From Rhizomonospora bruguierae (GTDB lineage: Bacteria > Actinomycetota > Actinomycetes > Mycobacteriales > Micromonosporaceae): DNA of 64,000 bases. Under the pieces are notes generated by a model, which was given only the letters and a program-made list of their open reading frames with translations, was not told where the DNA came from and did no database searches. Location of the stretch: contig NZ_BBQH01000011.1 of assembly GCF_018397995.1 (NCBI RefSeq), forward strand, positions 124,001 to 188,000, in the 5' to 3' direction. Positions 1 to 7,799 of this stretch are shown here, piece after piece. The first letter of the stretch is position 1; every line of letters starts with the position of its first letter. The position numbers were made by a program, and so were the translations under genes.

Positions 1-1
1 C

Positions 2-58
2 GCCGCGGTGATCTGGCGGATCGCCGCCCGCAGGCGCCTCGCCGGGAGGGTCGTGTGA
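2..58 (+). CDS. C-terminal end of an upstream coding frame (partial)
   Basis: The frame beginning at base 2 is open and encodes a short basic tail (AAVIWRIAARRRLAGRVV) ending in TGA at 56-58. That stop overlaps the GTG start at 55-57 of the next gene in a GTGA junction. Such 4-base overlaps are the usual operon junction in this window, so this is probably the last 18 residues of the preceding operon gene. In related actinobacteria a ferric-reductase-like membrane protein often precedes a NuoF-like protein, and the hydrophobic-then-arginine-rich end would fit, but the fragment is too short to identify. Confidence 0.45.
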   Translation, partial: AAVIWRIAARRRLAGRVV

Positions 59-1353
59 CCGCCACGCTGGACCGTCCGGCGGTCGACACCGCCGACCTGC
101 TGCCCCGCCTGCTCACCGGGGACAGCGAACTCGCCGCCCACCGCGCCCGCTTCGGTCCGCTGCCGCTCGCCCCGTTCACCGGCACCGCCGGCCGGCGCCG
201 CCTCGTCGAGGGGATCGTCCATGCGGGGCTGCGCGGTCGGGGTGGCGCCGGTTTCCCCACCGGACGCAAGCTCGCCACCGTGGCGGCCGGCAGGAAGACC
301 CCCGTCGTGGTCGCCAACGGCTGCGAGTCCGAGCCGGCCAGCAGCAAGGATCGGGTGCTGCTGCGGTACGCGCCGCACCTGGTCCTCGACGGCGCCGCGC
401 TGGCCGCCCACGCCGTGGGCGCCGACCGGGTCTTCCTCTGCGTCGAACGCGGCACCGGCCACGGCGAGCGCCTCGAGCGGCACCTCGACGAGCGCCGCGA
501 CGATCCGGTCCGCTGGCACGTCGTCCCAGTGCCCCGCCGGTACGTGGCCAGCGAGGAATCCGCCCTCGTCCACTTCCTCAACGACGGCGAGGCCAGGCCG
601 CTCGCGTCCCCGCCCCGCCCGTACGAGCGCGGGGTGGAGGACCGTCCCACCCTCATCGACAACGTTGAGACCCTCGCGCACCTGGCGCTCATCGCCTACC
701 ACGGCCCGGACTGGTTCCGCGCCGTGGGCACCGGGAGCGACCCGGGTTCGGCCCTCGTCACGGTGGCCGGCGCGGTCGCCAACCCCGGCGTGTTCGAGGT
801 GGCCCCCGGCACCAGCCTCGGGGAGATGCTGGACGCGGCCGGCGGTCCGACCGAGCCCCTCGGTGCCGCGCTGGTCGGCGGGTACTTCGGCACCTGGGTC
901 CCGCTCCCCCAGGCGGTCCATCTGCCCCTCTCCCACGACCCCACCGGTCCCGCCGGTACCACCCTCGGCGCCGGCGCCATCGTCGCGCTTCCCGCGGGTT
1001 CCTGCGGGCTGGCCGAGACGTCCCGGGTCCTGGGGTACCTCGCCGCGGAAAGTGCCAACCAGTGCGGCCCCTGCCACTTCGGCCTGCCCGCCGTCGCCGA
1101 GGACATGGCCGCCGTCATCCACGGCCGCGCCGACCCCGGTACCCGCAACCGCCTGCGTACCCGCCTCGGCGTCATCGCCGGCCGGGGCGCGTGCAAGCAT
1201 CCGGACGGCGCGATCCGCCTGGTCGCCAGCGCGCTGGACGCCTTCGCCGCCGACCTGGACATGCACCTGGCCGGCTACACCTGCACGGGCCTGCGCCAGC
1301 ACCCCGTGCTCCCGCTGCCCGACCCCGAGGACCGCGACCGGGAGTGGCGGTGA
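55..1353 (+). CDS. NuoF-like NADH:ubiquinone oxidoreductase 51 kDa-type flavoprotein
   Basis: This 432-residue protein resembles the FMN/NADH-binding NuoF subunit of complex I but stands outside any nuo operon. The glycine-rich flavin/nucleotide loop GLRGRGGAGFPTGRK is near residues 60-75, followed by ANGCESEP and the conserved YVASEESALVHFLN segment near 160. An SLBB-like domain fills roughly residues 235-300. The C-terminal iron-sulfur region keeps Cys in NQCGPC (about 340) and GACKHPDG (about 385). Start is GTG in a GTGA overlap with the preceding frame, and the stop overlaps the ferredoxin start, so the genes are translationally coupled. By family knowledge it probably moves electrons from NAD(P)H to the adjacent ferredoxin or a membrane reductase; the partner is inferred from context. 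Confidence 0.85.
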   Translation: MTATLDRPAVDTADLLPRLLTGDSELAAHRARFGPLPLAPFTGTAGRRRLVEGIVHAGLRGRGGAGFPTGRKLATVAAGRKTPVVVANGCESEPASSKDRVLLRYAPHLVLDGAALAAHAVGADRVFLCVERGTGHGERLERHLDERRDDPVRWHVVPVPRRYVASEESALVHFLNDGEARPLASPPRPYERGVEDRPTLIDNVETLAHLALIAYHGPDWFRAVGTGSDPGSALVTVAGAVANPGVFEVAPGTSLGEMLDAAGGPTEPLGAALVGGYFGTWVPLPQAVHLPLSHDPTGPAGTTLGAGAIVALPAGSCGLAETSRVLGYLAAESANQCGPCHFGLPAVAEDMAAVIHGRADPGTRNRLRTRLGVIAGRGACKHPDGAIRLVASALDAFAADLDMHLAGYTCTGLRQHPVLPLPDPEDRDREWR

Positions 1354-1568
1354 GCCGCCGCGGCACCGGCCCGAGGCTGGCCGTCAACCCGATCACCTGC
1401 CTGGCGCACGGCATGTGCGCGGAACTGCTCCCCGAGTACGTCAAGCTCGACGAGTGGGGCTACCCCATCCTGAACGGCGACCCCCTGCCGCCGGACCTGG
1501 TCGCCCACGCCAAGCGCGCCGTCGCCGACTGCCCCACCCTCGCCCTCCGCCTCGACCCCACCTCCTGA
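1350..1568 (+). CDS. Small ferredoxin, 3Fe-4S type
   Basis: A 72-residue ferredoxin beginning at GTG 1350, which overlaps the NuoF-like stop in a GTGA junction. Cysteines lie in CLAHGMC (residues about 17-23) and DCP (about 59), the reduced Cys set of actinobacterial 3Fe-4S ferredoxins, and the sequence ends with the usual CPxxAL-type helix. It is expected to be the soluble electron carrier for the upstream flavoprotein. A longer upstream reading of the same frame lies wholly inside the NuoF-like gene and is not a better start. Confidence 0.8.
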   Translation: MSRRGTGPRLAVNPITCLAHGMCAELLPEYVKLDEWGYPILNGDPLPPDLVAHAKRAVADCPTLALRLDPTS

Positions 1569-1641
1569 CCCCGCCCGCCCTCCCGCGCCGTGCCCTCCCG
1601 CGCTCGCCTCGCACCCGCGAAGGCGCGCGCTTGCCGCCCTG

Positions 1642-1758
1642 ATGGTGGGCCGGCGATCGACGAGGCAAGGCACGAGGTCGCGCACTGCGCTGGGCCTCGT
1701 CCCGATCGCCGTCGTGGCGGTCGTCGTGATCGTGGCGCTGCCCGTCTGGCTGCTCTGA
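1642..1758 (+). CDS. Possible 38-residue single-pass membrane peptide
   Basis: ATG 1642 opens 38 codons ending at TGA 1756. The N-terminal half is basic (MVGRRSTRQGTRSRT) and the C-terminal half is one hydrophobic helix (ALGLVPIAVVAVVVIVALP) ending VWLL. The positive-inside/hydrophobic layout and G/C third positions suggest a real small membrane protein. I see no clear ribosome-binding site and know no family. It lies between the ferredoxin and the LacI regulator. Confidence 0.35.
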   Translation: MVGRRSTRQGTRSRTALGLVPIAVVAVVVIVALPVWLL

Positions 1759-1809
1759 GGTGGCCGCCGGCATCGCTATGCGGGCGGGCCGAGCACGTAC
1801 ACTGCGGCG

Positions 1810-2853
1810 GTGAGCTCCAGCGACGCAGAGCAATCCCCGGGCGGCCGGCGGCGGCAGATGACTGTGGCGCGCATCGCCCGGCTCGCCGGCGTCTCGGCGC
1901 CTACCGTCTCGCGCGTCATCAACGGGCAGTCCGGGGTCGCGCTGAGCACCCGGCAGCGGGTCGAGGAGGTCATCCGCCAGCACGGGTACCGGCGCCCCGA
2001 GGGCAGCGCGTCCGTGGCGATCCTCGAGCTGGTCTTCCACGCGCTGGAGAGCCTGTGGGCGCTGGAGATCATCCGGGGTGTGGAGCGGGTCGCCCGGGAG
2101 CACGAGTTGGCGGTGGTGCTCACCGAGATGCAGGGCCGGCTCACGCCCGGCAAGGCGTGGACCGAGCAGGTGCTCACCCGCCGCCCGACCGGCGTCATCG
2201 CCGTCTTCTCCGAGCTGACCCCGCACCAGCAGACGCAGCTGGCCACCCGCTCCATCCCGCTGGTGACCCTGGACCCGACCGGTGAGCCGCTGCACGAGAC
2301 CCCGTCGGTAGGCGCGACCAACTGGTCCGGCGGGCTGGCCGCCACCCGGCACCTGCTGGAGTTGGGGCACGAGCGGATCGCCATGCTCACCGGGCCGGTG
2401 CGGTGGCCGTGCTGCCGCGCCCGGCTGGATGGCTACCGGGCCGCGATGGACGCCGCCGGCGTCCCGGTGGAGCCGGAGCTGGTCCGCGACAGCATCCTGT
2501 ACGTCGAGGGCGGCCTGCGCGACGGCGGCGCCCTGCTGGCCGGCCCGCGGCCACCCACCGCGATCGTCTGCACGAATGATCTGCAGGCGCTCGGCGTGTA
2601 CGAGGCGGCCCGGCTGGCCGGGCGGAGGATTCCCGAGGACCTGAGCGTCGTCGGCTTCGACGACCTGTCCTTCACCCAGTGGTCCGGCCCGCCGATGACC
2701 ACCGTGCGCCAGCCGCTGGAGCGGATGGGCGCGACCGCCACCGAGATGCTTCTCGTGCTGGCCTCCGGCGAGCCACTGGAGCAGCGCCGGGTGGAGCTGG
2801 CCACCGAACTGGTGGTCCGGCAGAGCACCGCACCGCCCCGGCTTGCGCACTGA
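1810..2853 (+). CDS. LacI-family transcriptional regulator
   Basis: The 347-residue protein has an N-terminal helix-turn-helix (TVARIARLAGVSAPTVSRVING, residues about 17-38) and a periplasmic-binding-like sugar-sensing domain ending with the conserved SVVGFDDLSFTQW and PPMTTVRQPLERMG segments. The window lies directly upstream of a xylan-type esterase, so a plant-polysaccharide ligand is likely; this is inferred. A TACACT box at 1798-1803 sits 6 nt before GTG 1810, pointing to a leaderless transcript. ATG 1858 is a possible shorter start that keeps the whole DNA-binding domain. In the ligand domain the usual basic-aromatic stretch reads RWPCCRARLDGY, with an unusual Cys pair. Confidence 0.85.
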   Translation: MSSSDAEQSPGGRRRQMTVARIARLAGVSAPTVSRVINGQSGVALSTRQRVEEVIRQHGYRRPEGSASVAILELVFHALESLWALEIIRGVERVAREHELAVVLTEMQGRLTPGKAWTEQVLTRRPTGVIAVFSELTPHQQTQLATRSIPLVTLDPTGEPLHETPSVGATNWSGGLAATRHLLELGHERIAMLTGPVRWPCCRARLDGYRAAMDAAGVPVEPELVRDSILYVEGGLRDGGALLAGPRPPTAIVCTNDLQALGVYEAARLAGRRIPEDLSVVGFDDLSFTQWSGPPMTTVRQPLERMGATATEMLLVLASGEPLEQRRVELATELVVRQSTAPPRLAH

Positions 2854-2883
2854 AAACTATCAATCCATACTTTGAAATGTTTC
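2843..2883 (+). promoter_or_regulatory. Esterase promoter with GAAATGTTTC operator
   Basis: TTGCGC (2843-2848) and CATACT (2866-2871) are spaced 17 bp apart and could be the -35 and -10 boxes. The palindrome GAAATGTTTC at 2874-2883 follows at once and would cover the transcription start, as expected for a LacI-type repressor site. The identical 10-mer lies in the GH115 promoter at 35427-35436. GAAA-N1-2-TTTC boxes are a recognised feature of actinobacterial xylan-degradation promoters. Confidence 0.6.
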
Positions 2884-2951
2884 GCTGAATGTGTCGGGCC
2901 CCTCAGGCGGCGAAGCGCGGCTGAACCCACCGTCCCCTGTGGAGAGAACCC

Positions 2952-4301
2952 ATGAAGACACGCTCGACCGCGCTCGGCGGTCTGGTGGCGCTCGTGCTGG
3001 TCCTGGCCTCGCTGGTCTTCGCGGCGCCGGCCAGCGCCGCCACGCTGACCGAGATCACGAACTTCGGCACGAACCCGACCAACCTGCGCATGCACCTCTA
3101 CGTGCCCAACAACGCCCAACAGCAGGCACCGATCCTGGTGGCCGTGCACTACTGCACCGGCACCGGCCCGGGGTTCTACTCGGGCACCGAGTTCGCGTCA
3201 CTGGCCGACCGGTACGGCTTCATCGTCATCTACCCGTCGGCGACCCGCAGCGGGCAGTGTTTCGACGTGTACACCCAGGGCGCCCTGACCCACAACGGCA
3301 ACAGCGACCCGGTGGGCATCGTCAGCATGGTCCGCTACGTCCAGAGCCACTACAGCACCGACACCAACCGGGTCTTCGTCACCGGCGCGTCGTCCGGCGC
3401 CATGATGACCAACGTCCTGCTCGGCGACTACCCGGACGTGTTCAAGGCCGGCTCCGCCTTCATGGGCGTACCCTTCGGCTGCTTCGCCACGACCGGCGGC
3501 TCCACCTGGAACAGTGACTGCGCGAACGGCACCATCATCAAGACCGCGCAGGCGTGGGGCGACCTGGCCCGCGGCGCCTACCCCGGGTACTCCGGCGCGC
3601 GCCCGCGGATGCAGGTCTGGCACGGCACCGACGACACGACGCTGCGGTATCCGAACTTCGGTGAGGAAATCAAGCAGTGGACCAACGTGCTGGGCGTCAG
3701 CCAGACCCCGGTGCTGACCGACTCGCCGCAGGGCGGCTGGACCCGCACCCGATACGGCAACAACACCACCCAGGCGCCGGTCGAGGCGATCAGCGTGCAG
3801 GGCGTCGGCCACAGCCTGCCGACGAGCGGCATGGCGGCCCGGGCCATCTCGTTCTTCGGCCTGGACCAGAGCGGACCGACGACCCCGCCCACCACCCCGC
3901 CGGTGACGACACCGCCGACGACCCCGCCGGTGACGACGCCGCCCACCACCACACCGCCGACCAACCCGCCCACGGGCGGCCCGGGGGGTTGCCGGGTCGC
4001 GTACGACATCAACGCGTGGAACACCGGCCTGACCGCGTCGATCACCATCACGAACACCGGCGGCTCGACCGTCAACGGCTGGCGGCTCGCCTTCACCCTG
4101 CCGTCCGGCCAGACCATCACCTCCGGCTGGAACGCGACCTACTCGCCCACCAGCGGCGCGGTGACCGCGACCGACGTCAGCTACAACGGCACCATCCCGC
4201 CGAACGGCTCGACGAACATCGGCTTCCAGGCGAACCACACCGGCAACACCGGCAGGCCCGCCTCGTTCACCCTGAACGGCGCCGCCTGCACCGTCTCCTG
4301 A
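2952..4301 (+). CDS. Secreted PHB-depolymerase/CE1-type esterase with CBM2
   Basis: This 449-residue secreted enzyme has a signal peptide (MKTRSTALGGLVALVLVLAS, cut after about residue 30). An alpha/beta-hydrolase catalytic domain with nucleophile motif GASSGAMM near residue 150 and a WHGTDD segment covers about 31-300. A Pro/Thr linker of TTPPVTTPP repeats follows (310-340), then a C-terminal family 2 carbohydrate-binding module (about 345-449) with N- and C-terminal Cys and conserved Trp. The family includes acetylxylan and feruloyl esterases that remove side groups from xylan outside the cell. GGAGAG lies 7 nt before ATG 2952. The upstream LacI gene and GAAATGTTTC operator suggest induction by xylo-oligosaccharides. 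PHB depolymerase activity is possible but less likely with a CBM2. Confidence 0.85.
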   Translation: MKTRSTALGGLVALVLVLASLVFAAPASAATLTEITNFGTNPTNLRMHLYVPNNAQQQAPILVAVHYCTGTGPGFYSGTEFASLADRYGFIVIYPSATRSGQCFDVYTQGALTHNGNSDPVGIVSMVRYVQSHYSTDTNRVFVTGASSGAMMTNVLLGDYPDVFKAGSAFMGVPFGCFATTGGSTWNSDCANGTIIKTAQAWGDLARGAYPGYSGARPRMQVWHGTDDTTLRYPNFGEEIKQWTNVLGVSQTPVLTDSPQGGWTRTRYGNNTTQAPVEAISVQGVGHSLPTSGMAARAISFFGLDQSGPTTPPTTPPVTTPPTTPPVTTPPTTTPPTNPPTGGPGGCRVAYDINAWNTGLTASITITNTGGSTVNGWRLAFTLPSGQTITSGWNATYSPTSGAVTATDVSYNGTIPPNGSTNIGFQANHTGNTGRPASFTLNGAACTVS

Positions 4302-4305
4302 GCCA

Positions 4306-4343
4306 ACGGACCGGGCCGGCCGTGCGCGGCCGGCCCGGTCCGT
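4306..4343. terminator. Bidirectional hairpin terminator, 17-bp perfect stem
   Basis: Arms 4306-4322 and 4327-4343 are perfectly complementary (17 bp) around a TGCG tetraloop. The hairpin sits between the convergent esterase and acetyltransferase genes and touches the latter's stop codon. No U-tract follows, as is common in high-GC actinobacteria. Confidence 0.75.
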
Positions 4344-4810
4344 CAGCCGTTGAGCGCCCGGCGAAGATCCTTCATCAACAGCAGTAGGTGCATCGGGTCG
4401 GTCGGGCTGGCCTCGAACTTGGCCAGCCGCAGGGAGAAGTCACGGGCGGTGTCGCTCTCGCGGTGGATGAGCACCGCCCGTACGCCGATGACCTCCGCGG
4501 CGACGGCGATCCGCCGCAGGGCGTCGACCACCAAGGCCCGCCCCAGCCCGGCACCCTGGGCGGCCCGGTCGACGCCAAGCCGGGCCAGAATCACCACCGG
4601 CCGGTGGTAACGGCCCGTGCCCCGCGTCAACCGCGGGGAGGCATCGGCCGGGGCGACGCTGCCGGCAGCGAGAGCGTAGTAGCCAGCCACCCGCCGATCG
4701 GTACGGTCGACGTCACGCACGGGCGGTTGGGTGCCCCCACGGACGCCGGCCGGTGGAATAGCATGGCGCGGCCAATGATCGAGGGCCGAGAGTTGACGAG
4801 GGGCGGCCAT
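4343..4810 (-). CDS. TacT-like GNAT acetyltransferase, N-terminally truncated, no antitoxin
   Basis: The 155-residue product matches the body of TacT-type toxin acetyltransferases: VAGYYALAAGSV, the acetyl-CoA loop VDRAAQGAGLGRAL, then VIGVRAVLIH and the family ending SPTDPMHLLLLMKDL. Toxins of this type acetylate charged tRNAs and are normally 165-180 residues. Here the first strand and helix (the FxCG...ALD region) are missing: the frame starts just before ALDHWPRHAI. The stretch up to VAGYY (PPAGVRGGTQPPVRDVDR) looks degraded. No DUF1778/RHH antitoxin gene adjoins it. Its ATG overlaps the start of the divergent gene at 4809. I infer a decaying orphan, although the acetyl-CoA site is intact. 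Confidence 0.6.
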   Translation of the reverse strand: MAAPRQLSALDHWPRHAIPPAGVRGGTQPPVRDVDRTDRRVAGYYALAAGSVAPADASPRLTRGTGRYHRPVVILARLGVDRAAQGAGLGRALVVDALRRIAVAAEVIGVRAVLIHRESDTARDFSLRLAKFEASPTDPMHLLLLMKDLRRALNG

Positions 4811-5621
4811 GTCATACCCGCAGCAGCAGCCTGAGCACGCGCGTCAGTACGGCTCCGGAACGTACGGCGCACCTCAGCCGGAGGCGCCCCAGTATTCCGG
4901 TGCCCAGTACGGCGGGAACCAGTACGGCGGCTCGGCGCAGTACGGCGGCGGCTCGGCGCAGTACGGCAGCAACACTCCGGTCCAGGCGCCGCCCGGCCAG
5001 CCCGGGTACCCGCCGCAGGGCCAGCCCGCGTACCCGCCGCAGAGTCAGCCCGGGCACCAGCCGCACGGTCAGCCCGCGTATCCACAGCAGAGTCCCGGGT
5101 ACCCGCAGCACGGTCAGCCGGCCTATCCACAGCAGAGCCAGCCCGGCTACGGCCAGCCGCCGCTTCCGCAGTACGGGTACGGTGCGGCACAGCAGGCGCA
5201 GGAGATGGTGGACACCTCGACCCGGTGCCGGTTCTGCGGCTCGGTGCCAGCGGCGAAGGCGACCTTCCGGGGGCACCAGGGCTTCATCGTCATCATGCGG
5301 TTCCTGCACCTGGAGGGCCCGTTCTGCCGGGACTGCGGGCTGTCGACGTTCCGCTCGATGACGGCGAACACGCTGTGGCAGGGTTGGTACGGCGTGGGCT
5401 CGTTCATCATCACGCCGATCACGATCGTGATGAACCTGATCCGGCGGGGCAAGGTGGCCGGCCTGCCGGCGCCGCGCCCGGCCCCGGACGGCAACAGCCG
5501 CCAGCCGATGGACCCGGGCGCGCCGCTGATGACCCGCCCGGCGGCGATCATCGGGCTCGCCATACCGTTCGCGCTGGTCTTCCTGCTCATTCTCCTGAAC
5601 GTCCTGGGCGCCATGTCCTGA
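4809..5621 (+). CDS. Membrane protein with Tyr/Gln/Pro-rich N-terminus and zinc ribbon
   Basis: A 270-residue protein of unassigned function. Residues 1-130 are low-complexity, with QYGG and GQPAYPPQ-type repeats. Around residue 138 a zinc-ribbon-like pair begins: CRFCG, then CRDCG about 35 residues later. Two hydrophobic segments follow, GVGSFIITPITIVMNLI (about 200) and a C-terminal helix AIIGLAIPFALVFLLILLNVLG (about 245-268). A GAGGGGCGG site precedes ATG 4809. Such repeat-plus-Zn-ribbon-plus-TM proteins are common in Micromonospora; the repeat region may form disordered cytoplasmic assemblies, which is speculation. Confidence 0.75.
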   Translation: MSYPQQQPEHARQYGSGTYGAPQPEAPQYSGAQYGGNQYGGSAQYGGGSAQYGSNTPVQAPPGQPGYPPQGQPAYPPQSQPGHQPHGQPAYPQQSPGYPQHGQPAYPQQSQPGYGQPPLPQYGYGAAQQAQEMVDTSTRCRFCGSVPAAKATFRGHQGFIVIMRFLHLEGPFCRDCGLSTFRSMTANTLWQGWYGVGSFIITPITIVMNLIRRGKVAGLPAPRPAPDGNSRQPMDPGAPLMTRPAAIIGLAIPFALVFLLILLNVLGAMS

Positions 5622-5646
5622 CCGAGCCACCGCGCAGCCGCGCCTC

Positions 5647-5736
5647 CACGCGGCCGGACCACCGCCCGGCTGGACCACCGCGCCGCTGGCCGCCAAGTGG
5701 CTGGGCCTCACGCGGCCGGACCCACCGCGCGGCTGG
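5647..5736. repeat. Degenerate direct repeat of about 27 bp, 62 bp apart
   Basis: CACGCGGCCGGACC begins at 5647 and again at 5709, each followed by a CACCGC...CGGCTGG block; the second copy has a one-base insertion. The gap 5622-5874 contains no credible coding frame besides these repeats. Confidence 0.45.
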
Positions 5737-5874
5737 GCCTCCGCGTGGCCGGGGCTTTCGCCCGGCCGGACTGCGCCCGCAGGGCGGCTCGGGTCGGGCG
5801 CCGGTGCGGTGCTACCCGGTCACGGGGCCCGGCGCGGCGTCGACCGCCGGCCCGAGCGGGTGCAGGATGGTCCC

Positions 5875-6189
5875 ATGGAGAGCACCGTGGCGGACAACGC
5901 CGCCGAGCAGCGGTTCGAGATCCGGGTGGACGGCGAGGTGGCCGGCTTCGCCGCGTACGACCGGACGGGGTACGGCCTGGCGCTCACGCACACCGAGATC
6001 GGCAAGGCGTACGAGGGCAAAGGGCTGGGCTCGGCGCTCGTCCGGGGCGCGCTGGACGCCGCCCGCGCCGAGGGCCTGGCCGTGCTGCCGTACTGCCCAT
6101 TCGTACGCGGCTGGATCGGCAAGCACCCCGAGTTCCTGGATCTGGTGCCGGTGGACGAGCGGGCGCGCTTCGACCTGCCGGCCGCGTAG
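5875..6189 (+). CDS. Small YjdJ-type GNAT N-acetyltransferase
   Basis: This 104-residue protein matches the small single-domain acetyltransferase family (Acetyltransf_CG, YidJ/YjdJ-like). It has the strands FEIRVDGEVAGFAAY and LTHTEIGKAYEGKGLGSAL, where EGKGLGSALV is the acetyl-CoA loop, and PYCPFVRGWIGKHPEF near the end. The family's substrate is unknown. ATG 5875 is preferred over an upstream in-frame ATG at 5809 because the family begins here and a CAGGAT box lies 6 nt upstream (leaderless pattern). Confidence 0.8.
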   Translation: MESTVADNAAEQRFEIRVDGEVAGFAAYDRTGYGLALTHTEIGKAYEGKGLGSALVRGALDAARAEGLAVLPYCPFVRGWIGKHPEFLDLVPVDERARFDLPAA

Positions 6190-6307
6190 ATGGAGCGCGC
6201 CGCCTCCGGGCCGCCGCCTCCGGGGTCGGCGTCTTCGGCGCGTAGGCGATGCGCTGTCATCGCCGCGCTCGCGGCCGCATTCTGCCCGCCGGCGCCGGCG
6301 TAGCGGG

Positions 6308-7198
6308 TCAGCCGAGCGCGTCGAGGTCGGCGAGGATGCGCTCGAGAATCTGACCGGTGCGCCCGGGCGGGTCCGCCTCCACGCAGAGGCGCTCCATGGC
6401 GGCCGCGTAGTAGTCCAGGTCGTCCCGCTTGTCCAGGTAGAGCGCGCTGGTCAACTGTTCCATGTAGACGATGTCGGGCAGGTCCTGCTCGGCGAACCGG
6501 AGCAGGGTGAACGCCCCGCCCGCCCCGGCGTGCCCACCGGCGTGGAACGGAATCACCTGGATCCGCACGTTCGGCAGCTTGGTGGCCTCGACGAGCGCGG
6601 CGATCTGTCCGCGCATCACCTGGGCGCCGCCGATCGGCCGGCGCAGCACCGCCTCGTCCACCACCGCCCACAGTTGGGGGGCGTCCGGGCGGATGAGCAG
6701 CTGCTGCCGGTCCATCCGCAACTCGACCCGGCGCTCGACCTCCTCCTCCGAGGTGCGCCCCTGGTCGAGGCTGACCACGGCGCGGGCGTACTCCCGGGTC
6801 TGGAGCAGACCCGGGACGAACTGCACCTCGTACGTGCGGATCAGCGCGGCGGCCGATTCCAGCCCGATGTAGGGCGAGAACCAGCCGGAGAGCACGTCGT
6901 TGTACCGGTGCCACCAGCCGGGGCTGTTGGCCTGCCGGGCCAGCTCCAGCAGCGATTGACGCTCCGCCCGATCCTTCACGCCGTACAGGCTGAGCAGGTC
7001 GGCGACGTCACGCTCCTTGAAGCCGACCCGGCCCAGCTCCATCCTGCTGATCTTGGACTCGGACGCCCGGATCTCGTAGCCGGCCGTCTCCCGGGTGATG
7101 TTCTTGGCCTCGCGTAGACGGCGCAACTGGGAGCCGAGCAGCATCCGCAGCACGGTAGGGCCGCTGGCCGCCCCGCTCTCGGATTGCGCCGTCGTCAC
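6308..7198 (-). CDS. XRE-family regulator with DUF5753 domain
   Basis: A 296-residue protein with an N-terminal Cro/C1-type helix-turn-helix (residues 15-75, including LREAKNITRETAGYEIRASESKISRMELG). The DUF5753 ligand/partner domain follows (residues 100-290, with FVPGLLQTREYARAV). Proteins of this type (WhiJ-like) pair with a DUF397 protein and control development or secondary metabolism in streptomycetes and relatives. The DUF397 partner is the next gene upstream on the same strand (7384-7629), separated by 185 bp. Start is GTG with AGAGGGACG upstream. Confidence 0.9.
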   Translation of the reverse strand: MTTAQSESGAASGPTVLRMLLGSQLRRLREAKNITRETAGYEIRASESKISRMELGRVGFKERDVADLLSLYGVKDRAERQSLLELARQANSPGWWHRYNDVLSGWFSPYIGLESAAALIRTYEVQFVPGLLQTREYARAVVSLDQGRTSEEEVERRVELRMDRQQLLIRPDAPQLWAVVDEAVLRRPIGGAQVMRGQIAALVEATKLPNVRIQVIPFHAGGHAGAGGAFTLLRFAEQDLPDIVYMEQLTSALYLDKRDDLDYYAAAMERLCVEADPPGRTGQILERILADLDALG

Positions 7199-7383
7199 GC
7201 GACCGTCCCTCTACCCCTGCTCGTCCTGCGCCACCGGGCGGCGGCGAGGTCACCCGCCCGGGTCGGGCCGGCTCCGCGCGGTAAGCATGCCATGTGCGAA
7301 GCGCAGCCACATGAACCGCCCGCGCCAACTTACCCCGACCGTTAGGCGGATCAATACAGCGGTAGCGTGGTCGTCACGACCGG

Positions 7384-7629
7384 TCAGGTCAGCAGGTCGT
7401 CGAAGTCACCGTCCCGGGCGCCGAGGATGAATGCGGTGATCTCGGCGGGCGTGTAGATGAGCGCCGGCCCGAACGGGTCGCGGGAGTTGCGCACGGCTAC
7501 GCCGGAACCGTCCGGCAGTTCGGCCAACTCGACGCAGTTGCCGTTCGGGTTGCTCCGCCGGCTCTTACGCCATTCCAGGTCTGGGAGTTCACCCGCGGAC
7601 ATTCCCGTGTGAATCACTGGCGGTCCCAC
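7384..7629 (-). CDS. DUF397 domain protein
   Basis: The 81-residue protein has the DUF397 signature LEWRKSRRSNPNGNCVELAEL, then VAVRNSRDP and FTPAEITAFILGARDGDFDDL (here YTPAEI). DUF397 proteins work with DUF5753 XRE regulators, probably as antagonists, as in the whiJ and bldB-related systems. An AGGAAA site precedes GTG 7629; ATG 7602 is an alternative that would remove nine residues. The gene is divergent from the small gene at 7800 across a region with two palindromes. Confidence 0.85.
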   Translation of the reverse strand: MGPPVIHTGMSAGELPDLEWRKSRRSNPNGNCVELAELPDGSGVAVRNSRDPFGPALIYTPAEITAFILGARDGDFDDLLT

Positions 7630-7679
7630 TTTCCTGTCTCAGGTGCCGGCCGGGGTCGCCCGCACACGCTGCACGAATC

Positions 7680-7714
7680 GGATGCACGTGCATCCGCCCT
7701 TGCGTATGCAAGGG
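7680..7714. promoter_or_regulatory. Two adjacent palindromes, candidate operator of the DUF5753/DUF397 pair
   Basis: GGATGCACGTGCATCC at 7680-7695 is a perfect 16-bp palindrome. One base later, 7697-7714 forms a perfect 7-bp hairpin (CCCTTGC / GCAAGGG, loop GTAT). Both lie in the 170-bp gap between the divergent DUF397 gene and the gene at 7800, where an autoregulatory or shared operator would be expected. Confidence 0.55.
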
Positions 7715-7799
7715 ACAGCGAGCATGATAGCGCTGTGCAGGTGTGCCCGGTTGATTACTCTCTGTGACCGGTCTTCCGGACGCCAGGAGGTCAAATCAC

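Noticed and set aside
4806-5711. A 299-residue minus-strand frame across the Zn-ribbon gene
   Set aside because: Shadow of the Tyr/Gln/Pro repeat region; no start signals and no family similarity.
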